Positions 54,903 to 63,822 of a DNA stretch of 64,000 nucleotides are shown here, piece after piece. Every line of letters starts with the position of its first letter. Positions within the stretch are counted from its first letter, which is position 1. Origin of the DNA: Chryseobacterium capnotolerans (GTDB taxonomy: Bacteria; Bacteroidota; Bacteroidia; Flavobacteriales; Weeksellaceae); contig NZ_CP065589.1 of assembly GCF_021278965.1 (NCBI RefSeq), positions 2,051,001-2,115,000 of the forward strand. The letters are read 5' to 3'. The notes below the pieces were generated by a model that did not search any database, was not told where the DNA came from, and saw only the letters and a list, made by a program, of their open reading frames with translations. A program made the position numbers and the translations under genes.

Positions 54903-55786
54903 TTATTCGTGGTCAAAAGTAGCTTCTTTATAATGCTTCAGGTATTCTTTGGGAGAGTATTTCATAATGGATTTAAAAACCCGGTTGAAATTGGTCAAAC
55001 TATTAAATCCGCTGTTAAAAGCAACAGATGAGATGCTGTACATATTGCTGGAGGTTAATAATCTGCAGGCTCTTTGTACCCGTAACTCATTAAGATATTG
55101 AATATAAGTAATCCTTGTCCGTTTTTTAAAAGATCTGCAAAATGCCTGAGGCGTCATACAAGCTTTTTGGCAATGGTATCAAGGGTAAGTTTATGCTGGG
55201 TGAAATTCTTCTTAATATAGGATTGGGCATCTATAATTCGCTGGTCATTGTCGGAAATATGATTAGAGAGGTTCTTTTCCGAAGATAATGGAATATGCAG
55301 ATGCCTGTTTTGCATCAGGTGGTTTAAGATCTTGATAAAATCTATGATCTGTTCTACCCCTTGCGTCTTTTGCAAGGCTGACATGCTTTCTCCTACGCTT
55401 GATTTTAATTTTGAAGCAACCTGAAATCCTACTTTTGAGTGTTCGATGAAGTTTTTAAGTTCTTCAAATTCCGGTAGATCAAAGAAAGCGGATATTTTTT
55501 TATCAGGATCGAAAAAAATAGAGATCGCGTGAACTTTTTGTTTTTCATTTTCAGCAAAATCACCTTTAAAAACGTGTGATTGATTGGCTCCCAGATAGAA
55601 AATATCTCCGGGTTCAAAAGTGAAAAGGTTCTGTTCTATAGCAAGAGTACCATGTCCTTTAAGGATCCACATGATTTGTGTTTCAGTATGCCGATGGAAA
55701 TAAGGATAGAAATTAGGCATAATATCTTCCTGAATACGGATGCTTTTATTAGTGTCGGCTGGGACTGAAAACTGGAGACTCTTCAT
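54903..55786 (-). CDS. AraC-family regulator of the hydroxyproline operon, frameshifted at 55164-55168
   Basis: About 294 residues. N-terminal cupin (HRHTETQIMWILKGHGTLAI, PGDIFYLGANQSHVF), C-terminal double helix-turn-helix: LTLDTIAKKACMTPQAFCRS in the mended frame and ISSVAFNSGFNSLTNFNRVF. The first fragment stops after IAKKLV; adding one A to the run AAAAA (plus-strand T run) gives IAKKACMTPQAF. It lies 88 bp upstream of the deaminase gene on the same strand and 187 bp from the divergent PepP gene. It probably senses hydroxyproline or a breakdown product. Confidence 0.85.
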
Positions 55787-55973
55787 ACAAACAATATTTT
55801 ATAAGACCAATGAATGGATAGGTTAAAATATTGCCGAATTTAAACAAAATATGAACATAACCTATCATATTAAAATCCAAACTTTACATACTCATTATTT
55901 TAATGAAGAAAGGGCTTCAAATAGTACAAAATCGTAACTTTAACTTTTTAAAATAAAAACTATTCATAAATAT

Positions 55974-57369
55974 ATGTTTTCAGCACAAACTTATCAAGAC
56001 AGAAGAGCCGTATTGCAGGGCAATGTGGTGAATGGAATTCTATTAATTTTAGGAAATATAGAAAATCCTGTAAATTTTGAGCATAATCCTTATTATTTCC
56101 GTCAGGACAGTACTTTCCTTTATTATTTCGGAATCCAGGAGCCAAAGATTGCAGCCATTATTGATATTGATGAAAATAAGACCATTATTTTCGGAGATGA
56201 ATTGAGTATTGATGATATTGTATGGATGGGAAGACAGGAAACTTTGAAAGAAAAAAAGTCTGAAATCTGGTGTACACGAAACGTTACCGTATGCAGAGCT
56301 TTCCCAATATCTCCTGAAAGCACAATCCTCCGGGAGAAAGGTACATTATCTTCCTCCTTATCAGCCTTCCAATAAAATTTTACTGACTGATCTTTTAGGG
56401 ATTAAAATAGCAGAATTACAACCTTCTGTAGAGATGATTAAAGCGGTTGTAAAGCAACGTTCTATAAAAGAAGCCCAGGAAATCGTACAGATTGAAGAAG
56501 CAGTGAATGTATCCAATGAAATGCATCTGCTGGCGATGAGAATGGCTAAACCGGGTGTTAAAGAATATGAAATTGCCAATGCGATTCAATATCTTGCAGC
56601 TAATAAAGAATGTCAGATGTCTTATCCTCCAATTGTGACGATAAATGGTGGTATTCTTCATAACCATTATCGTCTTAATACGCTGAAGGAAGGTGATCTT
56701 TTCCTGAATGATTCCGGTGCTGAAACGGCGATGGGATACGCAGGTGACTTAACCAGAACATTTCCTGTAAGCAAAACTTTCAGCACGAAACAAAAGGAAA
56801 TGTATGAAATTGTTCTGAATTCATTTAATAATGCCCATCATCTTTTGAAACCTGGTGTTAAATTCAAAGACATTTATCTGAAAGCTTCCGAATATCTGGT
56901 TGAAGGGCTTGTAGATCTTGGACTGATGAAAGGAAACCCTGAAGAAGCGGTAAAAAATAATGCCCATACCCTGTTTTTTCAGTGCGGATTAGGGCATATG
57001 ATGGGATTGGATGTACATGATATGGAGGATCTTGGAGAACAATATATTGGTTATACAGAAGAAGAACCAAAAGATACCCAAACATTCGGTCTTAAATCTT
57101 TACGTTTAGGAAAAGCTTTGGAATCCGGATATGTAGTGACAGTAGAACCGGGTATTTATATGATTCCTGAGTTGATTGATATCTGGCAGGCTGAAAATAA
57201 AAACGCGGAATTCATTAATTATGATAAAGTGAATGAATACCGAAACTTCGGCGGCGTTCGTGTAGAAGATGATTTCCTGATTACAGATGACGGGTACAGA
57301 CTTCTTGGAAACGGATTGATTACTACAGTTGATGAAATTGAAAACTACAGAGCCGAATATTTAGCTTAA
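55974..57369 (+). CDS. pepP: Xaa-Pro aminopeptidase (M24B), frameshifted at 56251-56257
   Basis: About 465 residues. The N-terminal creatinase-like domain (1-170) has an extra A in a run of seven, after ETLKEK. Restoring the frame gives SLKSGVHETLPYAELSQYLL and joins to the peptidase domain. All five metal ligands are present: D in LNDSGAE and D in GDLTRT, H in GLGHMMGLDVHD, E in TVEPGIY and E in RVEDDFL. It removes the N-terminal residue from X-Pro peptides in the cytoplasm. It is followed after 14 bp by DPP IV, which points to use of proline-rich peptides. Confidence 0.88.
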
Positions 57370-57383
57370 TTGAGATCATATTT

Positions 57384-59555
57384 ATGAAAAATATAAAAAA
57401 AATAACGGCTATTGCCTTATACTTTTTGTGCCTGTCGCCATTGGCTGCGCAAAAAACACAATGGACTCCTGATGGGAATGCTTATTATTCGTTTACTCAA
57501 AATGGGGTTGGAATTATAGATGTGCTGAATCCCGGAAAAGATCAGGCTTTTTTAAGCAATAATGAATTGATTCCTTCCGGAAGTTCTACAGCTTTAGAAG
57601 TACAGAGTTTTCAGGTTTCTCCTGATAGCAAAAGTTTGCTGCTTTTCACTAATACCCAAAAAGTATGGCGGGACAATACCCGTGGGGATTATTGGATCTT
57701 TGATAAAAATACGAAAAAACTTACTCAGCTTGGAAAAGACTTGCCAACCTCATCATTAATGTTTGCCAAGTTCTCTCCTGATGGTAAAAAGGTAGCCTAT
57801 GTTTCTAAACATAACATCTATATTGAAGACCTTTCCAATAATCAGCTTACTAAGATTACGAATGATGGTACAGACCGGATGATTAACGGTACTTTCGATT
57901 GGGCTTATGAAGAAGAATTCGGTACTCAAGATGGTTTCAGATGGTCTCCTGATGGAAGCAAAATTGCTTACTGGAAGCTGGATGCAAGAGGTACCAAGAA
58001 CTTCCTGATGATTAATAATACGGATAGTTTGTACTCATTTACGGTTCCTGTAGAATACCCGAAAGTGGGTGAAAACCCTTCAGGATGCAGTATCTGGTTC
58101 TATGATCTTGATTCAAAATCTTCTAAGAAAGCAGATATTGCAGGTGATGAAGTACAGCATTATATTCCACGAATGGAATGGGTGCTGGATTCTAAATCTA
58201 TTATTCTGCAGCAGCTGAACAGGAAACAGAATCAAAGTAAAATTATGGTGGCTGATGCCCAGTTGGGAAGCAGCAAAACGATCCATACAGAGACTGATGC
58301 AGCATGGATTGATATCAAATCCCGTTGGAATGACAATGATCCAAGCGGCTGGGACTGGATCAACAATGGTAAAGAGTTTTTATGGCTTTCTGAGAAAGAC
58401 GGCTGGAGACATATTTATAAAATAGATATGAACGGTAAAGAAACTTTGCTTACCAAAGATGCCTTTGATGTGATAAAGCCAGAGTTTTTTGATATTCCGA
58501 ATAAGCAGATTTATTTTTTAGCTTCGCCAGATAATGCCACTCAGAAATATCTGTATAAAGTAAGTATGCAGGGAGGAAAAGCTCAAAGACTTACACCTGA
58601 AGCCTATACAGGATCCAATCAATATATGATTTCTCCCAATGGGAAAATCGCCATGTTTAACAACAGCAGTGTCAATGCACGTTCAGCCGGAGCTGTGGTA
58701 TCACTGCCGGAACATAAAGAACTTGTGGCGGCCAAAAGTACGTCAAAAGCTGATCCTGCAAGATCTAAAACAGAATTTTTCCAGATCACCACACAGGATG
58801 GTGTTACATTAGACGGATGGGTGGTAAAACCTAAAGATTTCGATCCCAACAAAAAATATCCCATTGTTTTCATGGTCTATGGCGAACCAGGCTCACAGAC
58901 GGTAACGGATAATTTCTATACTGGGAAAAATGGGTTATATATCGGAGATATGGCCCAAGATGGGTATTTATATGTTTCTCTTGAAAACCGCGGAACACCA
59001 GCTCCTAAAGGCCGTGAATGGAGAAAATCCATCTACCGTAAAATAGGGCAGCTTAATATTCGCGATCAGGCGATGGGCGCTAAAGCTTTATTTGCAAAAT
59101 GGTCTTATGTGGACACTTCCAGAGTGGCTGTATGGGGCTGGAGCGGTGGTGGTTCTTCCACATTAAACCTTTTAGGACAGTATCCTGATATTTACCAGAC
59201 CGGAATTGCCATTGCACCGGTAACCAATCAATTATTCTACGACAATATTTATCAGGAACGTTATATGGGACTTCCACAGGAAAACAGAGAAGATTTTGTT
59301 AATGGTTCACCACTGGCTTATGCTAAAAACCTGAAAGGAAATCTGTTATTGGTTCACGGAACAGGTGATGATAACGTACATTATCAGAATACAGAAGTTT
59401 ATATTAATGAACTTGTAAAATATAATAAACAGTTTCAGCTGATGTCTTACCCTAACAGAACGCACTCTATCAGTGAAGGAGAAGGAACATCGCTGCACTT
59501 AGCCACTATGTTTACAAAATATTTAAAAGAACACTGTCCTCCGGGAGGAAGGTAG
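57384..59555 (+). CDS. Dipeptidyl-peptidase IV (S9B)
   Basis: 723 residues with a signal peptide (MKNIKKITAIALYFLCLSPL, cleaved near AAQ). A beta-propeller of about 370 residues carries the DPP IV signature DWAYEEEFG, which binds the free N-terminus. The hydrolase domain has Ser587 in GWSGGGS, Asp662 in HGTGDDNVHY and His694 in NRTHSIS. It splits X-Pro dipeptides from the N-terminus of peptides in the periplasm. It is the second gene of the pepP unit. Confidence 0.92.
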   Translation: MKNIKKITAIALYFLCLSPLAAQKTQWTPDGNAYYSFTQNGVGIIDVLNPGKDQAFLSNNELIPSGSSTALEVQSFQVSPDSKSLLLFTNTQKVWRDNTRGDYWIFDKNTKKLTQLGKDLPTSSLMFAKFSPDGKKVAYVSKHNIYIEDLSNNQLTKITNDGTDRMINGTFDWAYEEEFGTQDGFRWSPDGSKIAYWKLDARGTKNFLMINNTDSLYSFTVPVEYPKVGENPSGCSIWFYDLDSKSSKKADIAGDEVQHYIPRMEWVLDSKSIILQQLNRKQNQSKIMVADAQLGSSKTIHTETDAAWIDIKSRWNDNDPSGWDWINNGKEFLWLSEKDGWRHIYKIDMNGKETLLTKDAFDVIKPEFFDIPNKQIYFLASPDNATQKYLYKVSMQGGKAQRLTPEAYTGSNQYMISPNGKIAMFNNSSVNARSAGAVVSLPEHKELVAAKSTSKADPARSKTEFFQITTQDGVTLDGWVVKPKDFDPNKKYPIVFMVYGEPGSQTVTDNFYTGKNGLYIGDMAQDGYLYVSLENRGTPAPKGREWRKSIYRKIGQLNIRDQAMGAKALFAKWSYVDTSRVAVWGWSGGGSSTLNLLGQYPDIYQTGIAIAPVTNQLFYDNIYQERYMGLPQENREDFVNGSPLAYAKNLKGNLLLVHGTGDDNVHYQNTEVYINELVKYNKQFQLMSYPNRTHSISEGEGTSLHLATMFTKYLKEHCPPGGR

Positions 59556-59570
59556 ATACATAATTAATGA

Positions 59571-59598
59571 AAGTCTCACAGGAATGTGGGGCTTTTTT
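59571..59598 (+). terminator. Intrinsic terminator of the pepP-DPP IV unit
   Basis: AAGTCTCACA-GGAA-TGTGGGGCTT (two G-U pairs) followed by TTTT, 15 bp after the DPP IV stop. Confidence 0.75.
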
Positions 59599-59685
59599 GT
59601 TGAAGTAAGGAAGAAAAGGAGAAAGGAAGATGGGGGCTGGAAGATGGGAGTACTTGCAGTCAGGAGGCAATTCTATTTTTTTAGT

Positions 59686-59880
59686 GTTTTTAAGTAGTAC
59701 TTTACTGAAGTTAAAAATATCATCCAGAAGTTATCAACGAAATAGTAACTTCCAACCTCCCTCTCCCCGCTTCCCTCTTTCTTTACTGTTTTTCAACAAT
59801 GCCTTACTGAAATTTAAAATGCCATTCAGAAGTTATAAACGAAATAATAACTTCCAACCTCCCTCTTCCAGCTTCCAGCC
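59686..59880 (+). repeat. Tandem duplication and pyrimidine-rich repeats, locus A
   Basis: Two diverged copies of about 82 bp, period about 102 bp (59686-59766 and 59788-59869). Both carry TTACTGAA, CAGAAGTTAT, AACGAAATA and the end AACTTCCAACCTCCCTCT. The final part (59846-59880) is close to short elements at 30242-30264 and 62341-62361. The rest of 59556-59936 (381 bp) holds the terminator and purine-rich DNA; no open frame I would call. Confidence 0.6.
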
Positions 59881-59936
59881 TTTTATTTAACAAATTATTA
59901 TTAATTTAGAGTAATAAACTACTAAAACCCACCCAA

Positions 59937-60542
59937 TTGAAACTACCTCTTTCCTATTACTATAATCAAGATGTTCTTTTTCTGGCTCAGGATCTTCTGG
60001 GGAAAGTACTTTTTACAGAAATTAATGGTGAAATAGCAGCCGGAATTATTGTAGAGACTGAAGCATACAATGGAATATCAGACAAAGCGTCTCATGCTTA
60101 TGGCGGCAGGCGTACAGACAGAACTGAGACTTTATATAATCAGGGCGGGATTTCCTATGTGTACTTATGTTATGGTATTCATCACCTTTTCAATGTGGTG
60201 ACTTCTATAGAGAATGCCCCTCATGCTGTGCTGGTGAGAGCTGTTGAGCCATTAATAGGAAAAGAAATTATGGAACTCAGGAGAAATATGCCGGCTTCCA
60301 AAGCAGCCATTTCATCCGGTCCCGGATCTGCTGCTAAAGCATTGGGGATTGATCGTTCTTTCAATAAAAAAGACCTGAATGGAAGTGAAATCTGGATTGA
60401 AGATCATGGGATTCGGTATCCTTCTGATACTATTGCTGCAGGGCCTCGTATAGGTGTTGCTTATGCACAGGAAGATGCTCTGTTACCCTGGAGATTTTTT
60501 GTGAATGGGAATAAATACGTAAGTAAACCGAATAAAATATAG
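59937..60542 (+). CDS. 3-methyladenine DNA glycosylase (AAG/MPG family)
   Basis: 201 residues. Start at TTG (59937) gives (M)KLPLSYYYNQDVLFLAQDLL; I see no better ATG nearby. Catalytic Glu lies in AGIIVETEAYNG, then DKASHAYGGRRTDRTETLY and YVYLCYGIHHLFNVV, all typical of the human-type AAG family. It removes alkylated bases such as 3-methyladenine and hypoxanthine from DNA. It is convergent with the uracil-glycosylase-like gene with 6 bp between stops. Confidence 0.9.
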   Translation: MKLPLSYYYNQDVLFLAQDLLGKVLFTEINGEIAAGIIVETEAYNGISDKASHAYGGRRTDRTETLYNQGGISYVYLCYGIHHLFNVVTSIENAPHAVLVRAVEPLIGKEIMELRRNMPASKAAISSGPGSAAKALGIDRSFNKKDLNGSEIWIEDHGIRYPSDTIAAGPRIGVAYAQEDALLPWRFFVNGNKYVSKPNKI

Positions 60543-60548
60543 AGCTTA

Positions 60549-61049
60549 TTATGGATGAATAGCCTGATAAAATTCTTTATAATATCCAACAAGATCATCC
60601 AGAGAAAATCGACGATTCAAGCCGCTGGTATTAGGTAAAACCCATATTTTAGCACCACAAAATTTCTCTGGTTGCTGCCCCCATTGAATTTCCTTCTTTT
60701 TAGAAAATGCTTTATAGGCTGCTTTACCCAGAAAAGCTACATATTGAGGTTGAAATTTCGTTATTTTGATTGTAAAAGCTTCAAGAGCTTCATCAAATTC
60801 ATCTTTTGAAAGTTCGTCAGCACGGGACGTTGCCCTGGCAACAGCTGTTGTTAAGCCACATCCGAAGTCTAGTATAACAGTATCATTCACTGCCTCAATT
60901 TCGTAAGGCGTAAATCCGGATTGATGCAGGACTTTCCAAAAGCGATTGTTTCTTCCTGAAAAATGATGACCATCATTGGATGATTTCAAACCGGGATTAA
61001 TTCCACAAAAAATAACATCGAGATTAGATTTAATGATATCTGTTAACAT
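60549..61049 (-). CDS. mug: Mug/TDG-type mismatch DNA glycosylase
   Basis: About 167 residues from ATG at 61049 (MLTDIIKSNLDVIFCGINPG); an upstream in-frame Met at 61103 is possible. The active-site motif GINPG with the following LKSSNDGHHFSGRNNRFW and the late LPNTSGLNRRF fit the Mug branch of uracil-DNA glycosylases (G.T and G.U mismatches). Convergent with the AAG-type gene. Confidence 0.85.
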   Translation of the reverse strand: MLTDIIKSNLDVIFCGINPGLKSSNDGHHFSGRNNRFWKVLHQSGFTPYEIEAVNDTVILDFGCGLTTAVARATSRADELSKDEFDEALEAFTIKITKFQPQYVAFLGKAAYKAFSKKKEIQWGQQPEKFCGAKIWVLPNTSGLNRRFSLDDLVGYYKEFYQAIHP

Positions 61050-61233
61050 ATTTGAAATAAATGAAATATTTCTATTCTTATTTTTATAGCTTAAAGGTAT
61101 CAAAATTTCAGATATTCAGACTTTGTTATTGATAATAAAATGTTTAAAACGGTTCATTTCTAATATGGGACACTTTATCAGTGTTTTTTGCAGGATCACT
61201 CAGTTTATGTATTTCAATATGAAAAGGGTATGA

Positions 61234-61241
61234 TAATTTTG
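61234..61241 (+). promoter_or_regulatory. Bacteroidota -7 promoter element
   Basis: TAATTTTG (TA-N2-TTTG) lies 67 bp upstream of the SMR-type gene. Confidence 0.4.
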
Positions 61242-61308
61242 TGTCGTAATAAGAAGAGTGAGATATCGAATAGAGAATATTTTCATTCCTAATCATTAAA
61301 AAAGTAGT

Positions 61309-61626
61309 ATGAACTGGATTGCCTTAATTATCGCAGGAATGTTTGAAATCGGATGGCCATTGGGTCTTAAATTATCTCAGCAGCCTGAAAGTAATAAATG
61401 GAGCTGGATCATGTTTTCAATAGCATGTATGACAGTAAGCGGCGCGTTTCTTTGGTATGCTCAAAAAAGTATTCCTATTGGAACGGCTTATGCGGTGTGG
61501 ACAGGAATTGGTGCGGTAGGAACTCTGTTGGTGGGAGTTCTGTTTTTCCAGGATTCTGCCAGTATTTTGAGATTGTTATCCGCATTACTGATTGTGGTTG
61601 GAATCATTGGGCTGAAACTTTTTTAA
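61309..61626 (+). CDS. SMR-family transporter of the SugE/Gdx type
   Basis: 105 residues with four membrane helices, normal SMR length. The active-site Glu is in GMFEIGWPLGLKLS (residue about 13) and the loop PIGTAYAVWTGIGAVGT is present. The W-x-L/x-GLK sequence is that of the Gdx (SugE) branch, whose members export guanidinium with protons, rather than the EmrE drug branch. It is monocistronic, and no guanidine riboswitch is visible upstream. Substrate is inferred from the branch. Confidence 0.85.
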   Translation: MNWIALIIAGMFEIGWPLGLKLSQQPESNKWSWIMFSIACMTVSGAFLWYAQKSIPIGTAYAVWTGIGAVGTLLVGVLFFQDSASILRLLSALLIVVGIIGLKLF

Positions 61627-61633
61627 ATGAAAA

Positions 61634-61666
61634 TTGGCTTAAGATTATTACTAATCATTAAGCCAA
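61634..61666 (-). terminator. Intrinsic terminator between SMR and lipoprotein genes
   Basis: TTGGCTTAA and TTAAGCCAA form a stem; on the minus strand it is followed by TTTTCATTT. It is 45 bp after the stop of the lipoprotein at 61711. Confidence 0.65.
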
Positions 61667-61710
61667 AACATTATTCAACATTCGAATAATAAACCAACCA
61701 CATTATATTA

Positions 61711-62154
61711 TTATTGTTTAGTGCCTTCGTAATAAAATTCCACATCACTGGCAGCTGTTTTTTTCGTACTGATCTGTAAAGCTTTTGTCGAGATAAGATA
61801 GTTAACGCTTCCTTCAGGATCATTTCCTCCCACTCCCACGCCTACAGGGTTTACAGCACTTAAGACTTTAGGTGTTGCTACAGAATACACTTCGCCGGAT
61901 TTGGGCTGAACCTTGATATGGGAAGCATCCACTTTTGAAACCACAACAATGGCATTATAATAATCCTGAGTAGCAATTCGTATGGTTCCTTTAAAAGTTC
62001 CAACTACCGGATCTATACTCTGTCCGGAACTTGGTGTAGGTTCATCATTATCATCATTACTCTTACAACTGAAAAATAAGCCTCCTATTATTACCATTAC
62101 AATACAACCACTTATCAGTCTTTGAATTCCATTTACCGTCATAATTTTAATCAT
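61711..62154 (-). CDS. Small uncharacterised lipoprotein
   Basis: About 147 residues (or 143 from ATG at 62142, MTVNGIQRL). Lipoprotein signal: MVIIGGLFFSCKSNDDNDEP, a typical Bacteroidota lipobox followed by an acidic, SusD/E-like linker. The mature part is beta-rich and holds GTFKGTIRIATQDYYNAIVV, with no motif I recognise. It lies downstream of the SusC/SusD genes on the same strand, so it may be a surface partner of that uptake system. Confidence 0.65.
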   Translation of the reverse strand: MIKIMTVNGIQRLISGCIVMVIIGGLFFSCKSNDDNDEPTPSSGQSIDPVVGTFKGTIRIATQDYYNAIVVVSKVDASHIKVQPKSGEVYSVATPKVLSAVNPVGVGVGGNDPEGSVNYLISTKALQISTKKTAASDVEFYYEGTKQ

Positions 62155-62256
62155 TTATTATTTACTCTTCAAAGGTGATGAAATGAAGGATAACCAGAAA
62201 AAAACATCTATAAAAGGAGAATTATTGTCTATGAATGCTCTTAAGGATCAAAGAAA

Positions 62257-62280
62257 AAGCCTGCATAGAAATACAGGCTT
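62257..62280 (-). terminator. Intrinsic terminator of the SusC/SusD unit
   Basis: AAGCCTGCAT pairs with ATACAGGCTT (one mismatch) and is followed by CTTTTTCTTT on the minus strand, about 95 bp after the SusD stop. Confidence 0.7.
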
Positions 62281-62340
62281 AAAGAGTGTACAAAATAATT
62301 GATATGAAAAAATAGAAAAATTTATACTGTGTTCAACACT

Positions 62341-62361
62341 AACTTCCAGCTTCCCTCTTCC
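62341..62361 (+). repeat. Pyrimidine-rich intergenic repeat, locus B
   Basis: AACTTCCAGCTTCCCTCTTC then C is related to the elements at 59846-59880 and 30242-30264; it lies 14 bp beyond the SusD stop. Confidence 0.5.
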
Positions 62362-62374
62362 TTCTCCCAGCTTT

Positions 62375-63811
62375 CTACTGAACATCCCAAAAAACTTTGG
62401 TGGTAAGCTTATCACCACCAATAGCCGCAGAAGCTTTAGCATAATTAGTACCATTGGTAGTAGCCTCTAACGTGGGATATTGAAGTCTCACAGGAACTTT
62501 TCCGCCCGCATTGGCAACAGCAGTTGGCGGAGCCTGTAAAATCGGATAATCTAATCTGCGATAGAAGTTCCAGGATATTACAGGGTGGTTATACATGGCA
62601 ACCCAAGCCTGTTCTCCGATAGATTTTTTCCAGTTGGAAGCATCATACGGATGATTTAAAAGATAAGTCTGTGCCTGCTGAGCAGAAAGTCCCCATTCCA
62701 AAAAAGAAGCCTGTACAGCATTCTGGTAAAGCGCATCAGGGCTTCCGCCAATTCCGAATCTTGCAGCAGCTTCTGTAAGGTAAAAAGCAACTTCAGTACT
62801 GGTCATTATTTTTCCAGGAGTAATAGGTATGTAAGCAAAAATTCCCGGAGCGGAAAAATCTGAGAAAACACCAGGTACCCCAATTGCCTGCCCGATATAT
62901 TCACCATGTACATCCTTAAAATATTGAGGCCTTCTGGGATCGGAAGTTGTATTCAGGAAGTCTATAAAAGGCTTTCCGCCAAAAAAATCATTCCGCCCGC
63001 TATTGGCAATATTTTCAAACAATGGATTAAAGTTCGGCGTTTCTTCCTGATATCTGAAATTGGCATTATCTGTTTCGTTGGTAATAACACCTCCATTAAT
63101 AGCTTCATTAATAGTAGATTGAGCCAATGATGGATTAACATCTGATAGAGCAATTCCTAATTTTAAAAGCAATGAATTTCCAAACTTTTTCCATTTTCCT
63201 ATATCTCCTCTATAAATAATATCTCCCGAACCGAAACTGCCTTCTCCTTCTTCCAGGTTATGAATATCTGTTTTTAGACGGGTAATTAATTTTTCGTAAA
63301 TCTGCGTATCATCATCATAGATGGGAAGAGGATATTTTTCATAATTAAGAGCCTGGCTGTAAGGAATATCGCCGAAAGTATCAACAATGGTTTGAAAGGT
63401 ATATACTGACAGTATATCAATAATTGCTAATTGATTCTGCTTTTTTACTGGCCATGCAATCTGTTCTGAAGCGGTGGGCTGATATTGCTCTATAAGCTCT
63501 TTAGCCTTATTCAGATTGTTCAAGACATTCACGTAATTGTCTGTCCATACATTATTGGAGACATTTCTTGCGGTAAAATTATAATTACTTTCACTCACAT
63601 AAGTCACTTCCTGCCAGTATTGCATCGTAAGACGGAAATTGTTTTCATTAACACTTGGGGTGGTCATATAATCGCTCAGTTCTTTTTCTGCGTATGTAAG
63701 GAGAGGCTCAGGAGCCATATTGTAGGCTACATTCGGATCATCATTCACATCATCTGATGTACAGTTCATGAGCACCAATGCTAAAAGAGAGCTTATCATA
63801 ATATTTTTCAT
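62375..63811 (-). CDS. SusD/RagB-family nutrient-binding lipoprotein
   Basis: 478 residues. Lipobox LVLMNCTSDDVND (Cys17). The helical TPR-like parts and late PDALYQNAVQASFLEWGLSA with VAMYNHPVISWNFYRRLDYP match the SusD-like family (the SusD_2 branch), which helps SusC-type receptors bind oligosaccharides or peptides at the cell surface. The SusC-like gene lies 11 bp upstream and ends the window. Ligand unknown. Confidence 0.88.
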   Translation of the reverse strand: MKNIMISSLLALVLMNCTSDDVNDDPNVAYNMAPEPLLTYAEKELSDYMTTPSVNENNFRLTMQYWQEVTYVSESNYNFTARNVSNNVWTDNYVNVLNNLNKAKELIEQYQPTASEQIAWPVKKQNQLAIIDILSVYTFQTIVDTFGDIPYSQALNYEKYPLPIYDDDTQIYEKLITRLKTDIHNLEEGEGSFGSGDIIYRGDIGKWKKFGNSLLLKLGIALSDVNPSLAQSTINEAINGGVITNETDNANFRYQEETPNFNPLFENIANSGRNDFFGGKPFIDFLNTTSDPRRPQYFKDVHGEYIGQAIGVPGVFSDFSAPGIFAYIPITPGKIMTSTEVAFYLTEAAARFGIGGSPDALYQNAVQASFLEWGLSAQQAQTYLLNHPYDASNWKKSIGEQAWVAMYNHPVISWNFYRRLDYPILQAPPTAVANAGGKVPVRLQYPTLEATTNGTNYAKASAAIGGDKLTTKVFWDVQ

Positions 63812-63822
63812 AGTAATCGTTT

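Noticed and set aside
59686..59880. Possible CRISPR-like repeats
   Set aside because: Only two long, diverged copies with no constant short repeat or unique spacers, and no cas genes.
61104..61308. Guanidine riboswitch before the SugE/Gdx-type gene
   Set aside because: I looked for the paired ACGR hairpins or the class I/III features and saw none; only a TA-N2-TTTG promoter element.
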